48,621 nt of DNA from Rhodospirillales bacterium (lineage in GTDB: Bacteria > Pseudomonadota > Alphaproteobacteria > TMED109). The notes beneath the pieces are model-generated. The model did not search any database, was not told the origin of the DNA, and was given only the letters and a program-made list of their open reading frames with translations. The stretch lies in NCBI GenBank assembly GCA_028824295.1, contig JAPPED010000012.1:1-48621 (forward strand), in the 5' to 3' direction. Below, in pieces: positions 25,361 to 34,909 of this stretch. How positions within the stretch are numbered: position 1 is the stretch's first letter; each line of letters starts with the position of its first letter. The position numbers were made by a program, and so were the translations under genes.

Positions 25361-25807
25361 TTACGGTCGGGTCAAGTTGGCAATTGCCGCTGCTACGCGA
25401 GCGGGCCAGCGACGCGGGCGCCCTTCCCTTGTCACGCAGGCCAAGGTCAGCGCGAACTCCACCAGCACCACGTCTCGACTACAAACGGTTTGCGAAAGCC
25501 GCAGCCTGGCCCCGCTTGCGGAATCCGTTCTGGTATGCACTTCGAGCGCGTCGTCAAGGCGAGCCGGGGCGTGAAATTGCACATGCATCTCGCGAACGAC
25601 AAAAAACACGCCGAGCTCGGCCAGCATGAGCGTGTGCTCGATGCCGAGGCAGCGCAACATCTCCGTCCGGGCCCTCTCCGCGTAGCGGAGGTAGCCCGCA
25701 TGATAAACGATGCCACCTGCGTCGGTATCTTCAAAATAGACCCTGATCGGCAGGATATGCGTACCGTTCCGAAAGCAACCGCTTGTCGGAACAGCATCAT
25801 CCGTCAT
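25361..25807 (-). CDS. ybgC: YbgC-type acyl-CoA thioesterase
   Basis: A 148-residue hot-dog-fold thioesterase. [20 protein letters not shown] (residues 22-41) is the family's active-site segment with the catalytic Asp of the DTD motif and the conserved [10 protein letters not shown] begins the central helix. It hydrolyses acyl-CoA or acyl-ACP near the membrane and usually heads the tol operon, as here. ATG 25807 overlaps the ruvB end by 11 bases; an upstream in-frame start at 25834 would give a longer tail. No strong ribosome site supports either. Confidence 0.93.
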   Translation of the reverse strand: MTDDAVPTSGCFRNGTHILPIRVYFEDTDAGGIVYHAGYLRYAERARTEMLRCLGIEHTLMLAELGVFFVVREMHVQFHAPARLDDALEVHTRTDSASGARLRLSQTVCSRDVVLVEFALTLACVTREGRPRRWPARVAAAIANLTRP

Positions 25808-26873
25808 CGGCAGAGCCAGTTTCGGCGGCAGCATCCGCCGGGAACAATCCGGGAATGGTCCCCGGACGGGGCGGTTTCAGGCCCAACCGCCTCCAGGCCA
25901 ATCCGGCCGCGACACGTCCGGCTGCGGTCCGCTGGACAAAGCCTGCCTGCAGGAGAAACGGCTCCACCACGTCCTGAAGCGTCTCGACTTCCTCCGAGAG
26001 CGCTGCGGCCAGCGATTCGATCCCGACCGGCCCGCCTTCGTAGCTTCGGACCAGGCAGTCGAGGTAGCGGCGGTCCAAGGCATCCAGCCCGTCGGCGTCG
26101 ATGTGAAGCTGCTCCAGTGCGGATTCGGCATCGTCCTTGACGACCGCATTTGCGCCCCGGACCGTCGCGAAGTCCCGGACGCGGCGGAGCAGCCGCGCGG
26201 CCACCCGAGGCGTACCGCGTGCCCGTCTGGCGATTTCGGCGGCGGCATCCGGGGCAAGGTCCAAGCCGAGGAGCGCGGCGCCGCGGGCAACGATCTGCTG
26301 CAGTTCCTCCGGTCTGTAGAAGTTGACGTGAAACGGAATGCCGAACCGTTCACGCATCGGGTTTGAGACGCGCCCGACGCGGGTGGTGGCACCGACGACC
26401 GTGAACGGCGGCAGCTCGATTCGCATGGTGCGGGCGCTCGGGCCGCGTCCGATCATGATGTCGAGGCGGAAATCCTCAAGGGCCGGATAGAGGGTTTCCT
26501 CCACGGTGACGGGCAGCCGGTGAATCTCGTCGATGAACAGGACGTCGCGCGGGTCGAGGTTGGTCAGGATCGCGGCGAGGTCGCCCGGCCGCCCGAGTGC
26601 CGTACCTGACGTCGCCAGGATGCCGGTCCCGAGCTCCTCCGCGATGATGTGCGCGAGGGTCGTCTTGCCGAGACCCGGCGGCCCGTACAGCAGGACATGG
26701 TCGAGTGCCTCGCCGCGCGTGCTTGCCGCCTGGATGAACACTCGAAGGTTCGCGAGATTGCGTTCCTGCCCGACAAATTCATCGAACCGGGTGGGCCGGA
26801 GCGCTCGGTCTGCGGACTGTCGCGGTCCGCCAGCCACCACCCGCACCGCGTCGACAGGCTCGCCCCCGCTCAT
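25797..26873 (-). CDS. ruvB: Holliday junction branch-migration helicase RuvB
   Basis: A 358-residue AAA+ motor that pumps DNA through Holliday junctions with RuvA. Seen: [11 protein letters not shown], Walker [10 protein letters not shown] (residues 64-72), Walker [12 protein letters not shown], sensor GATTRVG, the RPEEL arm and a C-terminal winged-helix domain ([31 protein letters not shown]). The start overlaps the ruvA stop by four bases. Confidence 0.98.
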   Translation of the reverse strand: MSGGEPVDAVRVVAGGPRQSADRALRPTRFDEFVGQERNLANLRVFIQAASTRGEALDHVLLYGPPGLGKTTLAHIIAEELGTGILATSGTALGRPGDLAAILTNLDPRDVLFIDEIHRLPVTVEETLYPALEDFRLDIMIGRGPSARTMRIELPPFTVVGATTRVGRVSNPMRERFGIPFHVNFYRPEELQQIVARGAALLGLDLAPDAAAEIARRARGTPRVAARLLRRVRDFATVRGANAVVKDDAESALEQLHIDADGLDALDRRYLDCLVRSYEGGPVGIESLAAALSEEVETLQDVVEPFLLQAGFVQRTAAGRVAAGLAWRRLGLKPPRPGTIPGLFPADAAAETGSADDG

Positions 26874-27460
26874 CGGGCTATTGCCTGGAGCGCATGCCTG
26901 ACGAGAACCTCCGCACTGACATCGGGATGCTGCGCCTGCGCACTCGACAGCGCCCCCACCGCCTCAAGTCGCCCGTACCCGAGGGCAACGAGAGCCTCGA
27001 CGGCATCGCGGTAGGCGTTTGCATCGGAGCCCGGGCCAGCGTCGGGAGCGGTCGGAAGGGTGCCGACGCGGTGCTTGAGTTCCGAGAGGATGCGCGAGGC
27101 GGCCTTGGCGCCGATCCCTTCGGCCCGCGCGATGGCCTTGGCGTCGCTCGCGGCCACGGCCTGTTCGAGCTCGGCAGGCGCCAGCGCGTCAAGTGTCGCC
27201 AGCGCGGTCTTGGCACCAATCCCCTGGACGGTAAGCAGGGCCCGGAACCAGCTTCGCTCGGCATCGTTCCGAAACCCGAAGAGCTCGACCGCATTGTCGC
27301 GGGCACTCGTATGCACCAGGACTTCCGCCTCCGGCCGGGCACTGAGCAGCCAGCCTAGCGTGCGGCGGGTGCACGTCACCTGGTAACCGACTCCGCCCAC
27401 GTCGATCAAGGCCCAGCCGTCCCCCGTCGAATCCAGAATGCCCCGCAGCTTGGCGATCAC
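26870..27460 (-). CDS. ruvA: Holliday junction DNA-binding protein RuvA
   Basis: A 196-residue protein with the three RuvA domains: OB fold ([22 protein letters not shown]), helix-hairpin-helix pair ([32 protein letters not shown]) and the C-terminal helix bundle that contacts RuvB ([16 protein letters not shown]). The start overlaps the ruvC stop by four bases. Confidence 0.97.
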   Translation of the reverse strand: MIAKLRGILDSTGDGWALIDVGGVGYQVTCTRRTLGWLLSARPEAEVLVHTSARDNAVELFGFRNDAERSWFRALLTVQGIGAKTALATLDALAPAELEQAVAASDAKAIARAEGIGAKAASRILSELKHRVGTLPTAPDAGPGSDANAYRDAVEALVALGYGRLEAVGALSSAQAQHPDVSAEVLVRHALQAIAR

Positions 27461-27972
27461 GGGCAGCCACCCGTGATGACAAGCCTCGCGTGCGACCGGG
27501 CGTGGCTCGCGTGGCAGATCGCGACCGCCAGGGCGTCCGACGCGTCATGGGTCTCCAGGGTGGCCTTTGGCAGCAATGCCCGGACCAGTGCGGCCACCCG
27601 CTCCTTGCTCGCATTGCCCTGTCCGGTCACAACCCGCTTGACCGTGGCCGGCGCGTATTCGTGCACGGGCATCTGGCGCCGGGCTACGGACACGAACACG
27701 GCGCCGCGCGCCAACCCGAGTGCCAGTGTCGACCGCGGGTTGCGGTTGACGAAGATCTGCTCGAGTGCGGCCTCCGAGGGGCCGTGCGCCTCGAGCACCT
27801 TGCCGAGCTCGCAATCGAGGTGCCCCAGGCGTTCGGCCATCGTCTGCTTCGGGTTGGTCCGGACTGCCCCCGACGCCACAAAGGCGAAGTTCCGGCCCTT
27901 CACATCGATGATCCCCCAGCCGGTACGGGTCAGACTCGGATCCAGACCGATCAAACGCATAGGCTCGGGCAC
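27457..27972 (-). CDS. ruvC: Crossover junction endonuclease RuvC
   Basis: A 171-residue RNase H-fold resolvase (167 if it starts at ATG 27960). The acidic active site is visible: Asp in LIGLDPSLTRTGWG, Glu in ALEQIFVNRNP, and the two Asp of THDASDALAVAICH. It cuts Holliday junctions handled by RuvAB. The start is uncertain between GTG 27972 and ATG 27960; neither has a good ribosome site. Confidence 0.97.
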   Translation of the reverse strand: MPEPMRLIGLDPSLTRTGWGIIDVKGRNFAFVASGAVRTNPKQTMAERLGHLDCELGKVLEAHGPSEAALEQIFVNRNPRSTLALGLARGAVFVSVARRQMPVHEYAPATVKRVVTGQGNASKERVAALVRALLPKATLETHDASDALAVAICHASHARSHARLVITGGCP

Positions 27973-28004
27973 AGCGCGTCAGGGATCCGTTGTGCGCGCC
28001 CGAG

Positions 28005-28760
28005 TCAGGTGGATTCTCGCAGTTTCTCGAGGACCTCGTCGGACACTTCCAGGTTGGCGGAGACGGACTGCACGTCGTCATTGTCTTCCAGCACCTCGAT
28101 CATGCGGAAGAGCGTCCGCGCCTGATGCTCATCCACCGGCACCATCGTGTGCGGGACCCACTCCAGACGAGCGCTGGTCGGGGTTCCGAACTGCTCGCTC
28201 AGGGCATCCCTAACCGCGCCGAACGTGTCCGACTCGGTCCGAACCTCGTGCATGTCGGCGCCGGAAATCACATCGTCGGCACCGGCCTCGGCCGCGGCTT
28301 CCAGCATGCTGTCAGCATCGGCCGTGTCGGCCGCGTAACGGATCACTCCCTGACGCGAAAAGGCGAAACCGACGCTGCCGGTCTCCCCGAGCGTGCCCCC
28401 ATGCTTTCCGAAGGCCGCGCGCACCTCCGAGACCGTTCGGTTCCGGTTGTCGGTCAGGGCCTCGACGATGACGGCCACACCGCCCGTGGCATGGCCCTCG
28501 TACCGGACCTCCTGGTAGTCACTTCCCGCCGCCGGACCCTGCGCCTTCTGAATCGACCGCTCGATGCGGTCCTTCGGCATGTTCTCCGCCCGAGCGGCCA
28601 GCACCGCGGTGCGGAGCCGGGGATTCTTGTCGGGATCCGGGAGTCCGGACCGGGCGGCGACCGTGATCTCGCGCGAGAGCTTCGAAAAGATCTTGGACCG
28701 CTTGGCGTCCTGCGCGCCCTTGCGATACATGATGTTCTTGAATTGCGAATGACCGGCCAT
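28005..28760 (-). CDS. yebC: YebC/PmpR-family protein
   Basis: A 251-residue YebC-family protein: starts [20 protein letters not shown] (the family start is MAGHSKW), has [34 protein letters not shown] and ends [13 protein letters not shown]. YebC was long called a transcriptional regulator; more recent work links the family to helping ribosomes at proline-rich or stalling sequences. The proline-rich TolA nearby is a possible client, as inference. ATG 28760 is chosen by family length; the frame is open 36 bases further up. It lies upstream of ruvC, as in many alphaproteobacteria. Confidence 0.95.
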   Translation of the reverse strand: MAGHSQFKNIMYRKGAQDAKRSKIFSKLSREITVAARSGLPDPDKNPRLRTAVLAARAENMPKDRIERSIQKAQGPAAGSDYQEVRYEGHATGGVAVIVEALTDNRNRTVSEVRAAFGKHGGTLGETGSVGFAFSRQGVIRYAADTADADSMLEAAAEAGADDVISGADMHEVRTESDTFGAVRDALSEQFGTPTSARLEWVPHTMVPVDEHQARTLFRMIEVLEDNDDVQSVSANLEVSDEVLEKLREST

Positions 28761-29144
28761 GAGCTTTTCGACAAGTTCCTGCAATGCTGACGTCAACGAC
28801 GAAATTTATCATACGACCATTGGCCACGGGCCTCACGAAGCGCCATGGACCTGCCATCGGTCCGCTGCCTCGGACCCGCGGTCCGATACCTGGCCCGCTT
28901 CGGGCGTTCCCCCGTTCCGGCGTCCCCTCCCTGCCCTGACAATCGCCCGCCAAGAAAGGCGGCGCCGCACTCGTGGAACGAATGCAGCGCACCGCGCGCT
29001 CGCCGGAGGTCTCGCCCCGCGTTATGGCAGAGGCCGTCAGTCAGGTGGACGGCGTCGCCGCTCTCGAGCTTCCGGTCGTTCGCCAGCCATGCTCGCTGCC
29101 GATCCGGACCGCCGGTCACCCGTCGATCCAGCGAGGCCCGCCAG
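28761..29144. other. Gap without recognisable gene
   Basis: 384 bases between the NosR-like stop and the yebC start. The yebC promoter should be here, but I cannot place it. A minus-strand frame at 28793-29119 matches nothing. Confidence 0.45.
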
Positions 29145-31460
29145 CTAGGCCGGCGCGTGGGCCGGTCTCGGGGTGTCCTGCCGGGCGGCTCGCGCCTTCA
29201 GTTGCGCGACGAGTGGTGGGCAACGGGTCTTGTCGTCGTGCAGGACCTGGCAGTCCAGGCAGTAGAAGCATTCGCTCATGTTGATCTTGCCGGACCGGTC
29301 GATGGCGCCGGTGGGACAGACGGGCCCGCAGGCCTGGCAGGGACTGCCGCACTCGGGGCGGCGCCGGAGGAACGAGAACACCCGGATCCGGCCGAGGATC
29401 GCGAGGCCGGCACCAAGGGGACACAAGAAGCGGCAGAAGGCGCGCTCCACGAACAGCGCGAGAATCAGGAGCCCGCCCGCCCACAGCACCGCCGCCGTCG
29501 GCGCGTCGAAGCGGAGCGTGATCGCGGTCTTGAACGGCTCGATGCCGGCCGCCCACGCCGCCCACTCGAAATCCACGAACGTAAGCACAAGGAGGACGGC
29601 CAGAACCGCGTACTTCACGCCGGAGAGTCGCTTGGTCCAGAGCGGCGGTATGTGCGGCCGCCGGACCCGGAACGTCCGCGCGAGACGACCCAGCAGTTCC
29701 TGCATGGCTCCGTAGGGACACAGCCAGCCGCAGAAGAGCGAGCGACCCCAGAATGGCAGGGTCACCAGTGCCGCAATGCCAACGATCGTGATCAGTGGCT
29801 CCGCGAGAAATCCGGCGAACCCGCCGCCGTAGAACGGAACCTGGACGACGTTCATGAGGTGGAGGACCGTGAGCTGCCCTCCCGCCACGATCCCGAGCCA
29901 GCCGACGATCCAGACGAGGAGACCGATCCGGATGACCCGATAGAGGGTGCGGTTGCGCACGATTAAGCGCTGGAAGGTGAGTGTCAGGATGACCGCGAGC
30001 GCCGTCGCAAACCCCAGCGCCACGGTCACGGGCTGGTCACGCCAGATGCCCTGCCAGTCCAGTCCGCTGTCCAGCGCAGCCGCAGCGGTCTCCACCGGTG
30101 GCAGCGGCAGCGGTTCGGCACGCACGTAACGGGCCGGGATGGCGTAGGTGACCGGGAAGACCGCGGACGCCGGCACGGCGTCTTCCGGCGCCCCCCGGGC
30201 CAGGTCACCGTCGACCACGTACTCCAGGCTCCATGGTCGTGTGGGATCCGGCCCGGTCCCGGGAGCGAAATAAAACAATCCCTGGTCGTCCAGGGTGGGA
30301 GCCTCGGCGATGTGGTGGAAGGGAAGCGCCTTGAAGAGTTCCGGCGTCAGCGCGATCGTGCGATCATCCTGGCGAATGCGGAGGTTGTCGTACACCTCCG
30401 GCGCGACGGCAGTGGCGCGCGTGTCCCGGAAACCAATCGGCCCGCGGAAGCCGACCCAGATGACCACGTCCCCGACCGAACGGCCCGCGGACACGTACTG
30501 GTCGTACCAACGACGGTCAAGGATGTTGATGCCGATACCGGCCGGGGTAACGAACGCCGCATAGACCTCGGCAACCGGCTCATCTGCGCCGGCGTATCGG
30601 ACCGACCTCGGGAGCGCCGTGTTGGCGTCTCCTTCAAGCGCAGCCTCGAGTTCCCCGACCGTAACCGTGCGGGAGGCTATGGAGCTGTCCTCCAACAGCG
30701 ACGCCCACGGCTGTGCCGTCATCTGCTCGAGATCAAGCACCCGACCCAGGTCATCCGCGGACAGGACGGACCCCCGGTCACGCATGACCTTGCGTGAACC
30801 ACGCATGATGGCGTCCATGAACAGAAGCGACGAGGTCGTGATCCGGGAGATGGCGTCGACAGGCACGAGATCCGACGTGTCGCCGGCGGTCTCGCGCATG
30901 GCGATCGCCTCGCCTTCCAGGACCGAATCCGACAGCCCGAGCCGCATGCTGATCCCGCGGGCGGTGTCGATCTCGGTGTACTGCGTCAGGTACTGGTGAA
31001 AGTCCTCGTCCGTCCGGCCGAGGATGGCGATCGGCTCCACGTGGGCGAGCAGCCGCACGCCCGAGAGCACGCCGTCCTTCCGCACGCCGACCATGAGATG
31101 AAATGGCCGCCGCGAGTAGCCCAATCCGCGCACCGTGTCATACGTCTCGAACACGTACCCCACGAGTTGGCCGCCCTGGTAGACGTCTGCACTTGGAAAA
31201 TCGCCCGGAACGAGTTCGAACGAATCTGCACCTGGGAACACGTACTGGATCGTTTCGTCGTTCAGGTAGGTCGCAAGAAACGAGTCCGTGCCGGGCGCGG
31301 TCGTGGCCTCTTCGGGCTCGTCCTCCTTGGCCTGTTGCAGGATCGTGGGACCTTGCGCCGACGCCGGCCAAGCGTGCAGCAGCACGAGGAGGAGCAAGCC
31401 CGCGCCCGCAAGCAGTCGCCCACGGCAGCCGCCGTGTCCGGCAACAGTAGTACCTGGCAT
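29145..31460 (-). CDS. NosR/NirI-family FMN- and [4Fe-4S]-binding membrane protein
   Basis: A 771-residue protein with signal peptide (cleavage near residue 35, AWPASA-Q), a periplasmic FMN-binding domain (about 60-260; VGVRKDGVLSGVRLLAHVEP, and SRITTSS as the likely flavin-attachment Thr), then from about residue 455 several transmembrane helices with SLFCGWLCPYGAMQELL and FCRFLCPLGAG. The C-terminus (704-747) has CGSPCQACGPVCP and CFYCLDC, two iron-sulfur sites. NosR passes quinol electrons to nitrous oxide reductase; this gene has no nosZ, nosDFYL or denitrification gene beside it, so another electron-transfer or maturation role is possible. ATG 31460 has GAGGGGG 7 bases upstream. This start lies inside a livF relic (next entry). 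Confidence 0.85.
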   Translation of the reverse strand: MPGTTVAGHGGCRGRLLAGAGLLLLVLLHAWPASAQGPTILQQAKEDEPEEATTAPGTDSFLATYLNDETIQYVFPGADSFELVPGDFPSADVYQGGQLVGYVFETYDTVRGLGYSRRPFHLMVGVRKDGVLSGVRLLAHVEPIAILGRTDEDFHQYLTQYTEIDTARGISMRLGLSDSVLEGEAIAMRETAGDTSDLVPVDAISRITTSSLLFMDAIMRGSRKVMRDRGSVLSADDLGRVLDLEQMTAQPWASLLEDSSIASRTVTVGELEAALEGDANTALPRSVRYAGADEPVAEVYAAFVTPAGIGINILDRRWYDQYVSAGRSVGDVVIWVGFRGPIGFRDTRATAVAPEVYDNLRIRQDDRTIALTPELFKALPFHHIAEAPTLDDQGLFYFAPGTGPDPTRPWSLEYVVDGDLARGAPEDAVPASAVFPVTYAIPARYVRAEPLPLPPVETAAAALDSGLDWQGIWRDQPVTVALGFATALAVILTLTFQRLIVRNRTLYRVIRIGLLVWIVGWLGIVAGGQLTVLHLMNVVQVPFYGGGFAGFLAEPLITIVGIAALVTLPFWGRSLFCGWLCPYGAMQELLGRLARTFRVRRPHIPPLWTKRLSGVKYAVLAVLLVLTFVDFEWAAWAAGIEPFKTAITLRFDAPTAAVLWAGGLLILALFVERAFCRFLCPLGAGLAILGRIRVFSFLRRRPECGSPCQACGPVCPTGAIDRSGKINMSECFYCLDCQVLHDDKTRCPPLVAQLKARAARQDTPRPAHAPA

Positions 31461-31590
31461 CCCCGAACCCCCTCTTGTCGGATCCTGCAAGGCCGAGAGC
31501 AAACTCCTTCGTGCAGGAGATGTCGGACAGCTGTCTGGATGCGCGTTCCAAGACGACTCGGCCTCGCACCAGAATATAGCCTCAGTGGGC
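31420..31590 (-). pseudogene. Relic of a second LivF-type ATPase 3' end, overlapping the NosR-like start
   Basis: In the frame ending at 31420, the minus strand reads GYILVRGRVVLERAS, RQLSDISCTKEFALGLAG, SDKRGFGDARYYCCR. The intact LivF-type gene next door ends GYILENGRVVMEGAS, EELTENSDVKEFYLGLGE, SGRRGFRDAKHYRRR. By my own count 29 of 54 aligned positions are identical, up to the stop position. Upstream the relic is interrupted by TGA (31582-31584) and fades out near 31590. Its last 41 bases are the first codons of the NosR-like gene in another frame. It is a decayed partial tandem copy, or the trace of a lost second transporter operon. Confidence 0.8.
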
Positions 31591-31644
31591 CCGCTTGCGG
31601 TCCTAGCTCCGGCGTTACCGCTTTCTCGACCCGCCGGCAATCGT

Positions 31645-32487
31645 CTATGACAGCCAGCGCTTCCGGCGGCGATAGTGCTTGGCGTCCCGGAACCCTCGCC
31701 GGCCCGACTCGCCAAGGCCCAGGTAAAACTCTTTCACATCGGAGTTCTCGGTGAGCTCCTCGGACGCGCCTTCCATGACGACCCGGCCGTTCTCGAGGAT
31801 GTAACCGTAGTCCGAATGCTTGAGCGCGGCATGGGTATTCTGCTCGGCAAGGAGAAAGCTCACCTTCTCCTCCCGGTTGAGACGGTCGACGATGCCGAAG
31901 ATCTCGGCCAGTAACTGCGGCGCCAACCCCATGGACGGTTCGTCGAGCAGGATCATCCGCGGGCGCGCCATGAGCGCCCGGCCGATCGCAGTCATCTGCT
32001 GCTCGCCGCCCGAGATGTAGCCCGCTTGCGTGTGCCGGCGGTCTCGGAGCCGCGGAAAATAGGCGTAGGTCTTGTCCAACTGCTCCCGTCGTTCCGCCCG
32101 ACTTTCGCTGCGGGTGTACGCCCCCAACAGGAGGTTCTCCTCGACCGTCAGGTGCTCGAAGCAGTGGCGGCCTTCCATGACCTGCACGAGGCCTTTCCGC
32201 ACGAGATCGGACGGGGTGAGCGAGTCCGTCTCCGTGCCGTCGTACACGATGCTGCCCCGGGTGACCTCACCCCTCTCCCCCTTCAGGATGTGGGAGATGG
32301 CCTTCAGCGTCGTGGTCTTGCCGGCGCCGTTGGCGCCGAGCAGTGCCGTGATCCCGCCGCGGGGCACGCTCAGGGACACACCCTTGAGCACGAGGATCAC
32401 CCGGTTGTAGACGACCTCGATGTTGTTGGCCGACAGCAGCGGGCCGGACGCGTCATCCGGGCCCGTCGCTGTCGCGGCGTCGGTCAT
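31645..32487 (-). CDS. LivF-type ABC transporter ATPase (operon 2)
   Basis: A 280-residue ATPase, longer than most LivF proteins because of N-terminal (about 15 residues) and C-terminal (GLGESGRRGFRDAKHYRRRK) extensions. Walker A is GANGAGKTT, signature ISGGEQQMTAIGRAL, Walker B MILLDEPSMGLAP, switch LLAEQNTHAAL. The C-terminal basic tail is typical of the LivF proteins found in operons with acyl-CoA synthetases. The start overlaps the binding-protein stop by one base. Last gene of the operon. Confidence 0.94.
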   Translation of the reverse strand: MTDAATATGPDDASGPLLSANNIEVVYNRVILVLKGVSLSVPRGGITALLGANGAGKTTTLKAISHILKGERGEVTRGSIVYDGTETDSLTPSDLVRKGLVQVMEGRHCFEHLTVEENLLLGAYTRSESRAERREQLDKTYAYFPRLRDRRHTQAGYISGGEQQMTAIGRALMARPRMILLDEPSMGLAPQLLAEIFGIVDRLNREEKVSFLLAEQNTHAALKHSDYGYILENGRVVMEGASEELTENSDVKEFYLGLGESGRRGFRDAKHYRRRKRWLS

Positions 32488-33812
32488 CAGGACTCGCAGG
32501 TCCGCGGCGTGATGCCCTTCTCGGCGGCGTACTTCGCGGCCGACTCCTCGATCATCCCGCGCACCAGGTCACGATCGGGCTCCAGCCAGTCGGACGCCGT
32601 TTCGAAGGACTCACCCGTCCATCGCACGAACAGGACCTTGCCGCCACCCTCGTGGTCGGCGCAGCTCACGCTGATCGGCGGCACCAGGTTGGTGGCGCCG
32701 GCGGCCGCTATGTCGGCGTCGGTGAGGTCCATGTTCTCGATCCCCCAGCGTACCTCCTCACCGCTGAGCGCCCGGGCACCGAACTCGCCCATCGCCGTGC
32801 GAATGGCCTCAACGGTCACGAAGGCATTGATGACCCCGCGGTTGTAGAAGCCGGTGCCGACCGCCTCGCGAGGACCCGTGCCGTCGCCGGCATCGTGCAC
32901 GTGCGTGATGATGTCCTGCATCAACTGGAAGTCGGTCCCGTTGTTGTGGAAGGTCGAACACGTGTAGCCGACGGCCGCGTCACCAGCCGGAACCGTGTCC
33001 TGCTCGGCGCAGGACCACCAGACGCCGACGATCTTGTCGGCGGGTACCCCAACGCGGGCAGCCTCCTTCAGGGCGGTCTGGTTCATGACCCCCCAACCGC
33101 GGAGAATCACGTAGTCCGGCCGATAGCGCCGCACGTTCAGCCAGACGGCCTTCTGGTCGATGCCGGGGTGCACGACCGGGAAATGCTGCACCTCGAAGCC
33201 GTAGCGCTCGGCCTGCTTCGCCAGGACCGGCGCCGTCTCCTTGCCGTAGGCCGAGTCGTGGTGGACGTTGGCGATCTTCAGCCCGTCCAGGTTCTCGAAG
33301 CCGCCCTCCAGGCTCGCGATGTAACGGATCTTGGCGGTGTTCTGGCTCCAGTAGTTCACCATCAGCGGAAACACGTACGGGAATACCCGTCCGTCGCTTG
33401 CGTCGGTGCGGCCGTATCCGAGAGTAATGAGCGGGATCTTGTCGGCCGGCAACCGGTCGATGACCGCGTAAGTCAGCGGCGTGCCCAGCGGGTTGAAGAC
33501 TGACGCGCCGCGCTCGCCCCGATTCTTCAACCGCTCGTAGCACTCGACAAAGCGGTCCGGCTTGTAAGCGGTCTCGCACTCCTCCCAGGCGATCCGCACC
33601 CCCTCGATACCGCCGTCACGGGCGTTGATCATCTTCAGGTAATCGACGAACCCGTCCTGAAACGGGATTCCACCGACCGCATACGGACCCGTCCGGTAAC
33701 TGGTGATGGGGATGAACTGCTCGGCGCCGTCGCCGGACTGATCTTGCGCCACTGCCGGCACCGGCGCCGCCAAGACCAAGGCGGCCAAGGCAACAAACAT
33801 GCACTTGTGCAT
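32487..33812 (-). CDS. ABC transporter substrate-binding protein (operon 2)
   Basis: A 441-residue periplasmic protein with signal peptide (residues 1-22, ending VPAVA-Q) and a Liv-type fold: ITSYRTGPYAVGGIPFQDGF, then VDYLKMINARDGGIEG, YERLKNRGERGASVFNPLGT, and IANVHHDSAYGKETAPVL. The Y-R-x-GPYA start and the two Cys pairs (CETAY, CYERL; WWSC, YTC) set it apart from the operon 1 binding protein. GGGAG precedes the ATG. With a CoA ligase in the operon, an aromatic or aliphatic carboxylic acid is a reasonable ligand, as inference. Confidence 0.93.
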   Translation of the reverse strand: MHKCMFVALAALVLAAPVPAVAQDQSGDGAEQFIPITSYRTGPYAVGGIPFQDGFVDYLKMINARDGGIEGVRIAWEECETAYKPDRFVECYERLKNRGERGASVFNPLGTPLTYAVIDRLPADKIPLITLGYGRTDASDGRVFPYVFPLMVNYWSQNTAKIRYIASLEGGFENLDGLKIANVHHDSAYGKETAPVLAKQAERYGFEVQHFPVVHPGIDQKAVWLNVRRYRPDYVILRGWGVMNQTALKEAARVGVPADKIVGVWWSCAEQDTVPAGDAAVGYTCSTFHNNGTDFQLMQDIITHVHDAGDGTGPREAVGTGFYNRGVINAFVTVEAIRTAMGEFGARALSGEEVRWGIENMDLTDADIAAAGATNLVPPISVSCADHEGGGKVLFVRWTGESFETASDWLEPDRDLVRGMIEESAAKYAAEKGITPRTCES

Positions 33813-33834
33813 GGCTTACTCCCGATTTTCTCAA

Positions 33835-34899
33835 TCAGTAAGGGAACGGCCAGAGTCTGAGCTTTTCCTTGACGATTTGCCACAGCCGCGCCAGGCCGAG
33901 AGGCTCGACGACAAGGAACAGGATGATCAGGCCGCCGAAGATGACGAACTCAAGATGGGCAATGGTTTCCGCGGAAAGCGCGCTACCGAACACGCCGCTC
34001 GCGTTGGCGATGAAGATTGGGAGCAGCACGATGAACGCCGCGCCGAGGAATGAGCCGAGAATGCTGCCGAGCCCGCCGATGATCACCATGAACAGAATCT
34101 CGAACGAACGCAGCACGTCGAATGCCTGCGGCTCGACGGTCCCGAGATAGACGTACGCCCAGAGCGCACCCGCCACGCCGCAATAGAACGAACTGACCGC
34201 GAACGCGGTGAGCTTCGTTGCCATGAGGTTGATTCCGATGGCTTCGGCCGCGACGTCCATGTCGCGCACTGCCATCCAGGCCCGCCCCAGTTCGCTGCGA
34301 ACCATGTTCTTGGCCATGATCGCCATCCCGGCCACGATGCAGAGAGTCAGCAGATAGCGGGACACCGCGCTCTCGAAGCTGTAGCCGAGCAGGGTCATTG
34401 GCGGCGCGGTGATCACGCCCGAAGTGGAGTAGTTGGTAAACCAGCCGACGTGCGTGAACAGCCATTCGATGAAGAATTGGGCGGCTAGGGTGGCGACCGC
34501 CAGGTAAAACCCCTTGATGCGGAGGGACGGGAGTCCAAACAGGATTCCGACCCCGGCCGCGGCCAGCCCCGCTACGACGAAGGACACCAGGAACGGCACC
34601 TCCGGCACGCGTACCTCGAGGTTGTACGCTGCAAAGGCGCCCACGGCCATGAACGCCGCGGTTCCCAGCGACAGCTGCCCGGTATATCCGGTCAGGATGT
34701 TCAAGCCGATCGCGGCCAGCGAAAACACCAGGACAGGCGTCAGCACGGAACGCAGCCAGTACTCGTTGGCGAAGAGTGGAATCACCACGAACGCCACCAC
34801 CAGGAGAATGGCAATCCCGATCCGGTCCTGGCGGATCGGGAAGATGGCGCGATCAGCGGCGTAGGTCGTCTTGTACTGGCCGGTCTCGCGGTAAAACAC
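33835..34899 (-). CDS. LivM-type ABC transporter permease (operon 2)
   Basis: A 354-residue polytopic permease. GLNILTGYTGQLSLGTAAFM is the LivM signature helix; LGRAWMAVRDMDVAAEAIGI is its cytoplasmic coupling loop; GGLGSILGSFLGAAFIVLLP is the C-terminal glycine-rich helix. The start is GTG at 34899 with AGGATC 8 bases upstream. It lies 22 bases before the binding-protein gene. Confidence 0.94.
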   Translation of the reverse strand: MFYRETGQYKTTYAADRAIFPIRQDRIGIAILLVVAFVVIPLFANEYWLRSVLTPVLVFSLAAIGLNILTGYTGQLSLGTAAFMAVGAFAAYNLEVRVPEVPFLVSFVVAGLAAAGVGILFGLPSLRIKGFYLAVATLAAQFFIEWLFTHVGWFTNYSTSGVITAPPMTLLGYSFESAVSRYLLTLCIVAGMAIMAKNMVRSELGRAWMAVRDMDVAAEAIGINLMATKLTAFAVSSFYCGVAGALWAYVYLGTVEPQAFDVLRSFEILFMVIIGGLGSILGSFLGAAFIVLLPIFIANASGVFGSALSAETIAHLEFVIFGGLIILFLVVEPLGLARLWQIVKEKLRLWPFPY

Positions 34900-34909
34900 G
34901 TTCAGATCC

